In this document: piece by piece, positions 57,301 to 64,000 of the stretch | Numbering within the stretch: the first letter of the stretch is position 1 | How the letters are laid out: each line of letters opens with the position of its first letter | Assembly (NCBI RefSeq): GCF_024586455.1 | Contig: NW_026089623.1 | Coordinates: 16,124,236-16,188,235, forward strand | Length of the DNA stretch: 64,000 nt | Direction: 5' to 3' | From: Bactrocera neohumeralis | Lineage: Eukaryota > Arthropoda > Insecta > Diptera > Tephritidae | Translations under genes and position numbers: made by a program | The notes under the pieces: model-generated | What the model saw: only the letters and a program-made list of their open reading frames with translations | The model's database searches: none | Told to the model about the DNA's origin: nothing

Positions 57301-57580
57301 TCTCATCCGAGGCTGTGTTTTCCTTTTCATTGGTATTGTTTTTTACGTGGCGGGTCCCAAGCCCAGCGCACAATCCTATGTAGGGAATGTTTCGCCTTCT
57401 CACATTAGCTCACCTTCGAACGGATGTTCTTAGGCTACCCAGAGGATACTTGGTCAAAGACCGGAAGTAGTGAGCTGCTTGAGCCATGTGTAAAAGAATC
57501 GTTTCTGGCCACTCCCAAGTGAATGGCGATCAGAGAACTTTCCTCACTTGCGTGAACTTCTACACATGACTCCATCCTCC
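54313..57580 (-). mobile_element. full-length RTE-like non-LTR retrotransposon, 3268 bp
   Basis: Flanked by perfect 12-bp duplications GATCCTTTAATT (54301-54312 and 57581-57592). The 5' end starts GGAGGATGGAGTCATGTGTA. The 3' end has a 16-30 bp UTR and a short AAG repeat tail rather than poly(A). It carries a single ORF for endonuclease and RT and no ORF1, as expected of the RTE clade. It lies within the TIR element at 53831-58028. Confidence 0.92.
54340..57330 (-). pseudogene. RTE-like endonuclease-reverse transcriptase ORF with one in-frame stop
   Basis: One frame of 996 codons from MKRKTQPRMRDPPFDDDHGK (57330) to NSAIIA (54340), interrupted only by TAG at 56038-56040. Other copies have AAG or AAA (Lys) there, so it is a single recent mutation. 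Endonuclease: CTWNVRTLN, AVQEMRWTGQGQRR, CDIYYSGH, GVGFVVGERL, ICAHAPTDEKDD, VLGDFNARVGKEG, NQIDHVVIDG. RT: NYRGISLLNIAYKVLSSVLC, YQCGFRPGKSTTDQIF, HLFVDFKAAFDSTKRS, RGFRQGDSLSCDFFNLLLEK, LAYADDIDIIG, LGTSINTTNNVSLEI. The C-terminal domain has RWLGHVVRMDE, GRPPLRWKDQVEKDL. Upstream UTR is about 250 bp. The endonuclease nicks the target, and the RT copies element RNA at the nick. Confidence 0.93.
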
Positions 57581-57592
57581 GATCCTTTAATT

Positions 57593-57700
57593 GCATAATA
57601 ATTATTACAACAAGCCACTGCACATTTCATTTTAAAAAATTAATATATTTATGCTTAGAAATTTAAATAAATACAACAGTACACTTACACTGGTTTTCTT
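57593..57700. other. short AT-rich link between RTE-like insertion and right arm
   Basis: GCATAATAATTATTACAACA and on. Probably part of the TIR element loop. No coding sense. Confidence 0.4.
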
Positions 57701-58079
57701 CATTTGAACAATTTCCACACATGCTACTCTATTCATTGTGGATGTGCCTAAAACTAATTATATACATATTTTCTCGCAACAATATTCTAAACATTCCACT
57801 GAAATTTTTCCTGCAAAGACGAATGAATTAATATTATTTTGGGAATTTCAAAAAGTGTTTACTTTTATCTTTACAATTTGTATGCATTTCTATGCTTGTT
57901 CTTCTCAACGCAAAACTGTTACGTCACGAAATTGTTGAACAATGTATTTGTTTTTGTAAGAATTGTCAAGAAAACCGAAAAAAACTAACTATAAACTAGT
58001 GTCGTAATCTTGTATTCTATCATTCTTGATGTTTAAGGTTGCATGCGTGCGTAAGTCAGGTCAGGTCAGGGTTGTAATC

Positions 58080-58628
58080 CCACATACATATATTATTTCT
58101 TTGGCACATTTGTCTGTATGTTTACGAAAGCAAATGCGAGCCATATACATACATATGTACATACATTCTTAATAACAAGAGTCGCCGCTTCTTTCGCATC
58201 TCCGTTGTCACGGTCAACCAATTTTTTGTTGGTGACATATTCACATGTGTACGCATATGTATGCATGCATGCTTGTGCATTATTTGTTCGGAAGTGTATA
58301 CAAATATGTATATGTATGTACATATAAGTATATATGAATGTATGAACATGCAGATTAATGCGCGCACATGTAATATATATAGTAAGTGATAAAATCATGA
58401 TTTGATTTTCTGAACGCGCAAATGCGTATACATACATATGAATGAGCAAATAATAAGATTAATATGATAGCCGATATATATGTATGTATGTATTTATTAT
58501 TGTTGTGATAAATTCTATTTCTATTACTACTATTAGTATAGTATATTATGTAAAAATCAAATAATATTATTAAATATTCAAGTCCAAATTGACTGTAAAT
58601 AGTACTATGCATGCATTCATACAAAATT
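58080..58628 (-). repeat. foldback-arm fragment with internal deletion
   Basis: 58085-58225 (CTTTGGCACATTTGTCTGTA, AAAGCAAATGCGAGCCATA, CTCCGTTGTCACGGTCAACC) matches 32810-32925. It then jumps to sequence like 33690-34100 (TTTTGTTGGTGACATATTC, GGAAGTGTATACAAATATG, TGAACATGCAGATTAATGCG, GTGATAAAATCATGATTTGA, CATGCATTCATACAAAATT). Orientation is that of the right arm. Confidence 0.8.
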
Positions 58629-58632
58629 TCAA

Positions 58633-59830
58633 ATTTTTTTTACGGGACCAGCAGGTACGGGAAAATTATTCGTTATCAAACTGATTATGGAAATTTACAA
58701 TAGGTTCACTGATAATGATGGTTACTCCAATGCCTATATTACATGTGCTTCAACCAGCAAAGCTGCCGTGGCAATTGACGGTACAACTGTTCATACAGCG
58801 CTCAAAATTTCTCTTTCAAAACTTTTGCCTCTGTCATCAGAAACGTTGCAATTGTATAGATCTCTCTTCAGATATGTCAGAGTACTGATCATTGATGAAA
58901 TTAGCATGGTTAGTGCAGAACTTCTACATAAAATTGATAATCGTCTAAAACAAATAACAGGCAAAAACACAGATTTCGGAAGTATAGAAGTTATTTTGAT
59001 CGGAGATTTACGACAATTGCCACCAGTAAGATCGACATCAATTTAGAAGACAATCAGAACGAGCATGATTGGACCGCATTTATGGAGAAAATTAAAATTT
59101 TATCAACTCACCACAGTAATGAGACAAGCTAATGTTGCATTTCACAAGTGTTGACAAAAATAGTTAATGGAGATGTACTAGATGAGCATGAGTTTCAACT
59201 TATTGAATCGAGATTTTTCAAAAAAGAGGATGTTGCCGCCTATAACAATTTAATTTTGAGCCAATGTGAAAACAAAGTTCTTTCAATGTCCGTAGACGTC
59301 ATTATTGGCGCTAAATGGGCTGAGCAAGAAGCTAATTTTAAACTTAAATTACATAAAAAATCTGTTATTGACCCTGGAGGACTGCCTTATCACATTACTT
59401 TTGTCGTTGGAAAGCATTATGTTATTACAACTAACATCGACGTTTCTGATGGTTTGTGCAATGGTGCTGTTGGGAAATTGGTGCATCTAGAATTTGATGA
59501 AAGTAACACATTAATAAGAGTTTGCCTGGAATTTTGTGGTTCAGATAAAGTGGGTAGGAAAAAAAGGCATAAAGCAGCCGCTCTAGCAGTGCGAAACAGA
59601 GTTGGCAATCTCGCTGTTCCCATTGAATTACGAACAGCAAATATTTCATTAACATCGGATAGAAAATGTATAGCCAAACGCAAACATTTTCCATTAACTT
59701 CAGTTCTTGCTCTAACTATACATAAGTCACAATTTTGACGAAATAGTATATGAGTATAGTAAAGCACATTCTCAGGAACTCGTTTATGTTGCGCTCTCTC
59801 GGGTGACTGATTGAAAAATTGTATATCACG
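58633..59830 (+). pseudogene. Helentron Rep/Hel: PIF1-type helicase part
   Basis: DNA helicase domain of a rolling-circle transposon protein. Walker A is in FFTGPAGTGKLFVIKL (about 58636-58680; the usual GKS is GKL). Then come AYITCASTSKAAVAIDGTTV, VLIIDEISMV (Walker B), and VILIGDLRQLPPVRSTSI to a TAG at 59044. The frame continues KTIRTSMIGPHLWRKLKFYQ, LTTVMRQANVAF, then shifts near 59140 to VLTKIVNGDVLDEHEFQLIE, GLCNGAVGKLVHLEF, and VLALTIHKSQF. A further shift near 59735 leads to SQELVYVALSRVTD (last helicase motifs). The Rep nuclease half, which should lie upstream, is absent; the sequence starts at a junction with foldback-arm DNA. Confidence 0.88.
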
Positions 59831-59939
59831 ACAAAAAACGCTAATTCTACATTCAAGTTTTATCATAATCGAAAGCAAGCTGCATCGACTGCATTTTTAT
59901 TGCAAGAATTCAAGCTCAGCTCAAAATGTATAAGATTTC

Positions 59940-60668
59940 ATCAGTGATAGAAACGGCATTTCAATAATGACTTTCAACTGCCAAAGTCTAAATAGTTATA
60001 AATACGATTTACAAGATTCAGTTACGAGACAAACAAATGTGTTACTTCTTACCGAAACTTGCATGACGCATGATAATCCGATTGAAATACCTAATTTGAA
60101 TTGTATTGTTCAATTCAATCCAGATACTGTATCAAAAGGTGGTGTAGCTATTTACCAAAATGAAAATGATATTACTAATATTATGACTCCGAATATTGAA
60201 ATAAATATTGCACACGTTAGCGATGTTAATGTTAGGCGCTCAGTTGTTGGGAGATATTTGTGCGTGCTTATGCAAACTTAGAAATGGCCTACAAATAGTT
60301 ATGGTAGAAATTTACATTTCTCCGAATCCAAATTGGACGAGGTAGAGCATTTTATTCATCGCACTTTACTGGAGTACACTGAAGAAGGGTCGAAAATACT
60401 TGGTACAAATGGTAATAAATTTCCACTTATCTTGGCTGGCGATTTCAACATTAACTTCGCTGATAAAAAATCAGAGCGGTTGACAACTTTTCTATCAAAA
60501 ACATTGAATTTGAAAATGAATAATGATCCACAAGAGTCCACAACAAAATATGGGACCACCATTGACGCGGTATTTTCTAGATATTTAGAGGATATTAAGT
60601 CGCAAACTTATGTTTCTTATTTCAGTTATCATAAATCTATAGTTTCAATGATAAATATTCCTGAATAA
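59940..60668 (+). pseudogene. Helentron C-terminal endonuclease domain
   Basis: An AP-endonuclease-like domain directly behind the helicase: MTFNCQSLNSYKYDLQDSVT, NVLLLTETCMTHDNP, VSKGGVAIYQNEN (59967-60281). After a frameshift near 60280: VEHFIHRTLLEYTEEGSKIL, PLILAGDFNINFADKKSERL, TKYGTTIDAVFSR and SYFSYHKSIVSM (60333-60668). GDFN and the S-x-HK box are conserved catalytic blocks (SDHK in many relatives; SYHK here). A RepHel protein with this extra domain marks the Helentron (Helitron2) branch. Confidence 0.88.
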
Positions 60669-61080
60669 CCAACAGCTACTGTAAGATAATAAAACCCACA
60701 TGTATTGTAAAATAATAAAAATATTTTAAACAATATTAACTTTTTATTTATTTAATAATAGAAAAATTTGTTTTCTTATCGGTCACCACGCTCAAAAAGT
60801 GTAACTTGAATTAATATCAAAGAAAAAGAAATACTGCATGAATAAAATAAATAAATAATTATAATTGCATAAGTTGGTATCAAATGCTATGCAATAGCTT
60901 TACCGCGGTAGTCCCCGAGTGCCACTTTCTTTTTCATTCAAGTGTAAAAACATCTCTGAATAATGAAATGTAATAGATTTTGTGACTTTCACTTACAGAG
61001 TAGCAAAATCGTCTCAAGTCTCAAAGATTGTCTCAAACTTAAAACCTCAAATTTAGAGACTTGAGACTGTATAATAGTAC
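60669..61080 (+). mobile_element. probable 3' terminal region of the Helentron
   Basis: TCGGTCACCACGCTCAAAAA (60779), ATGCAATAGCTTTACCGCGG (60891) and the CAAATTTAGAGACTTGAGAC block (61045) recur in the same order, reversed, at 40505-40995. That points to conserved non-coding ends. The exact 3' terminus and hairpin are not resolved. Confidence 0.5.
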
Positions 61081-61965
61081 AGTATCGCACGGCTATATTA
61101 ACTATACATACATATGTATATTTAGATAATAGGCGTGCTTTATTTGACCAGCGAATTGAACTATTAACTTATTTTGTATGGAAGATTTAGCCAACATAAT
61201 TATGTTGCCTTGTCATAAGCTATCATAGCTTGTATATTGAACTAAAGGCATTGCCAGTTCATCGCTTTTTTCATTCACAATAGCAAGGCTTTTCCCCCAA
61301 AAAAGTAGTTGGCAAAACGAGAAACCTCTTGTTGACAGATGAAAATGTAAACAAACCAAAATTGCATATTGTTTGGATGAGTATTGAGTTAAAATTAAGA
61401 CAAATATGTACACTTGTTTTCAGTTTTATGTATTCTAGACCTCTAGACCTCAAATAACTAAAATAAATATATTTGCATAGTTATTAATATTCTGTTTACA
61501 AAATTGAAATTTCAAACTAAGTTGCATATCAGCTGATTGTTCTTGTCCGCATTACCAACCTAATTAATTTTTAAGCGAATATATGGAATAAGCTAAGTGC
61601 GTTTTATTTGTCCATGATTTAGCTATTAGCTTGTGATGGTCAAATAAAACACGGCTAATAATAAAAACCAGAAACTGTTTGAGGAAAATTTTGAATATTT
61701 TTCTGATTTGCGTATGTTTGTCCATATGTAAGTACATATGTACATACATATATATGTATATGATCTGTTGGCTATTTTCCATTTACGCATGAATATAACA
61801 AGATGAAACTGAAAATAGAAGAAGAAGCTGAAAAAAAAACCTGTGAAGTTCTTACCGCTGGTCTCAAAAACCGGACAAAATTATTTAAAGTGATTTTATA
61901 AATGAAAATGAATAAAAATGCATGATTAAATATAATAATGCAAAATATTAAAATAAAACATGTAA
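61081..61965. other. AT-rich non-coding stretch with TACATATG microsatellite
   Basis: TACATATGTACATACATATA at 61733 and similar. No coding feature supported. Confidence 0.4.
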
Positions 61966-62900
61966 GGAAGGACTAAGTTCGGGTGCAACCGAAAATTTTA
62001 TATTGAATATATTTGAGAAGGTGGTAGTGCCGACCAGATTTTATCTATTTTTGCTCATCCCACATTCTACTAATATGCCACATACTCAAAAACATGTTCC
62101 CTTGGTTTCATTTAGGTACCTTAAATACAATCAGCAATCATATGGAGCAAGGTCAAGTGGATGTCCGAACATCTTGGTAATAGTTATATATGTGGGGGGT
62201 GGGGGTTGTGTTGGAGGGGTCAAGTTTTCGCGCAAAGATATACTGTTATGAATAAAATATGTTCTGCAATTTTCATTGAGACTTGACTCAAATATGGGCG
62301 GATGTATTCAACATAAAGTGACCTAGAAGTTCTAAAATTTTTATATTAGGTATATGGGGGCTCAGGAAAGTACTGACCCGATTCAACCCATTTTTGACAC
62401 AATGCAATACTATTGTCAGAAAAGGATTCTGTGTAAATTTCAATTTCATATTCTCACACATTGCACGATATTTTCGGTCAAAAGTCAACTATTGGTATCG
62501 GGTTCACATATTCGGTACCTAGGGGTTTGAACAGTTTTGGTAGGATTTATACAATTATTGATCAAAAGGTGGCTTACTTTAGAGAAATTATTACCGCAAA
62601 ATTTTATTCCGTTATATTAAGTAATTCTTTATTTGTGTACTGGAAAGTGAAAGAATCAAATGGAATTTTAAATTGTGTTATATGGGAAGTAGGCGTGGTT
62701 GTAGTCCGATTTCGCTCATTTTCACAGAGTAACACAGGAAAATGAAAATAATGATACGTTCCAAATTTTGTCGAAATCGGACAGTCGGATCCCGAGATAT
62801 GGGATTTCACCAGAAAGTGGGCGGTGCCACGCCCATTGTCCAATTTTCACAACGTCTCTGATAGAGCTCCCTTATATCATTTATATACCACCCGTATAGA
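61966..62900 (-). repeat. interspersed repeat, reverse copy of the TGGGCGTGGC family
   Basis: It begins with the reversed terminus (GTAAGGAAGGACTAAGTTCG with GGTGCAACCGAAAATTTTAT), mirroring CCCGAACTTAGCCCTTCCTT at 22800. Internal motifs TATGGGAAGTAGGCGTGGTT, AGATATGGGATTTCACCAG and GCGGTGCCACGCCCATTG fit the family. The far end is uncertain. Confidence 0.65.
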
Positions 62901-64000
62901 ATAATTAAGCAGGATTTCAGTATTTAATTAAAATAAATAAATAAAGCAGTACTCATTTTATGCAGCTGACCAACTTTTTTCAAAGCGCTTTTTTAAAGGA
63001 GGGGGGGGAAGACGGGGAAAATGTTTAAGCTTATATTTTAAGTAGAAACCTTGCAGTTTACTAGAAAAAAGTTAATAATACATTAACTAAATTAATTTTT
63101 ATATCATTAATATTAAATACATACCACGTTGATGAATCCATAAAAAATAATTTCAAGAATTCCCTTCACGCAATAAAAAAGATAACTTGAAATTTCGAGA
63201 ACAATGGAGAGTTTCGCGGATAAGCACGTGCGTTCTGAACGAAGTCTAGGTTCCGACTACTCGTGCGGCAATATAGCGGCCTGAAGGTCATTCATTTAAT
63301 CGGTTCATTGTAGAACGGTTATTTAGGTACCAAACAAAATCAATTTTGAGTACCATCGCTGAAGTTTGTAATTTTCAATTTTGTCCGGTTTTTGAGGGTA
63401 AATGCTCCAATGTGCGCTGGTGGGGGAAAAACAAAGATCTTTGTTTGAGTGAGATTATATTCATTCTAATTGTTATTTGATATTTTCATTACTTATATAC
63501 TATTTTAGAAAACTATCTTAAATAACTAAATATATGTACATATGTAAATGTATTTTATGTTTGTCTGTATTGCAGCATATTGTTTATGCTGCTTGACATG
63601 GGGTTGTTTTCAAGTGTACAATTTAATACGTGTATGTGTGTGTGTCTTTAATGTTATCTCAAAGTGTAAACACAATGGCTACGACAGACTGCAGCGGCAC
63701 GACAGTGAACTGAAAACGTCGTTGTTCATCTTACTACATGTATATTTTGAGAAGCAACAACAACACAATGGCCGGCATGTACACAAAACAACGCAGTTGT
63801 CCATTGTGCATGTACACAATTTCGTTGTGGCCATACTAATTCCTGTCACTTCAATGAAATTTTAATATTTTGTTCAAAGTGAAATTTTTTATGCAAAAAA
63901 TAAGTAAATAGGTCAATATTTTTGCTTTAAATTATCAATTGTTATTACAAATGATATAATAGAGCTATAATATAGATATTTTATGTTTTTATTTGTAAAA
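62901..64000. other. non-coding stretch
   Basis: A G-rich run lies at 62999-63019 (GGAGGGGGGGGAAGACGGGG). The rest is AT-rich. No protein-like frame or element end recognised. Confidence 0.45.

Larger units (their letters stand above)
53831..58028. mobile_element. TIR element with long arms, split by an RTE-like insertion
   Basis: The left end CAAGAATGATAGAATACAAG with ATTACGAC is mirrored at 58001-58028. Arms pair further in: GTTGAGAAGAACAAG and AAGTAAACACTTTTGTAAAT on the left (53890-53965) against the reverse on the right (57840-57910). TTAA precedes the left end directly (53827-53830) and lies four bases past the right end, which could fit a TTAA-using (piggyBac-like) element, a weak inference. 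Without the retrotransposon it is about 0.92 kb and non-coding. Confidence 0.7.

Noticed and set aside
62999..63020. G-rich run as a possible G-quadruplex
   Set aside because: Only one long and one short G run plus scattered Gs. No associated gene or conserved context.

Overview
The window is eukaryotic and looks like dipteran repeat-rich DNA, most likely from a tephritid fruit fly. This rests on short (51-71 nt) introns, many TACATATG-type microsatellite runs, rosa-type (DD41D) mariner elements, Transib, jockey, RTE-like, errantivirus and Helentron sequences, and the interspersed repeat carrying GTCCGTCTGTCCG and TGGGCGTGGCC. The species assignment is inference. I found no bacterial-style gene or operon, no CRISPR array and no convincing tRNA or rRNA gene.

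Almost all coding capacity belongs to mobile elements, nearly all broken and often nested. 1-11.9 kb: a dead RTE-like retrotransposon on the + strand with an inverted endonuclease fragment at its 3' end, copies of a TIR family starting CAGAGAACG, a deleted RTE fragment and a dead mariner. 11.9-15.05 kb: a TTA-flanked, Harbinger-like TIR element carrying a jockey-clade fragment (ORF1, endonuclease, start of RT). 15.2-16.2 kb: a 939-bp palindromic MITE. 16.8-19.9 kb: degenerate mariner pieces, a 533-bp MITE, and three spliced exons (19252-19859) that may be the end of a host gene.

21-26 kb: interspersed repeats, a mariner fragment and a copia gag-protease fragment. 26.9-34.4 kb: a foldback element with arms of about 1.4-1.7 kb. 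Its left arm is split by a Transib (RAG1-like) transposon with a perfect 5-bp duplication and by a rosa-type mariner with a TA duplication. 34.9-40.3 kb: a mariner-derived palindromic MITE, a second 939-bp palindromic MITE whose central loop is inverted relative to the first, three more mariner remnants and a satellite-like array.

40.5-43.2 kb: a Helentron-like non-coding piece, a Tc1-like end, and an LTR-retroelement gag with a SAP domain, zinc knuckle and protease. 43.26-52.87 kb: an intron-containing, possibly DDE-type transposase pseudogene split by a complete but defective errantivirus (43368-50710; LTRs, gag, pol, env; 6-bp duplication GTTAAC). 53.8-58.0 kb: a long-TIR element holding an almost intact full-length RTE-like element (54313-57580; 12-bp duplication; one in-frame stop). 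58.1-61.1 kb: a foldback-arm fragment followed by the 3' half of a Helentron (PIF1-type helicase plus endonuclease domain). 62-63 kb: another interspersed repeat copy. The density and nesting of old elements in both orientations suggest heterochromatin-like DNA or a possible piRNA-cluster-like locus, which the sequence alone cannot settle.
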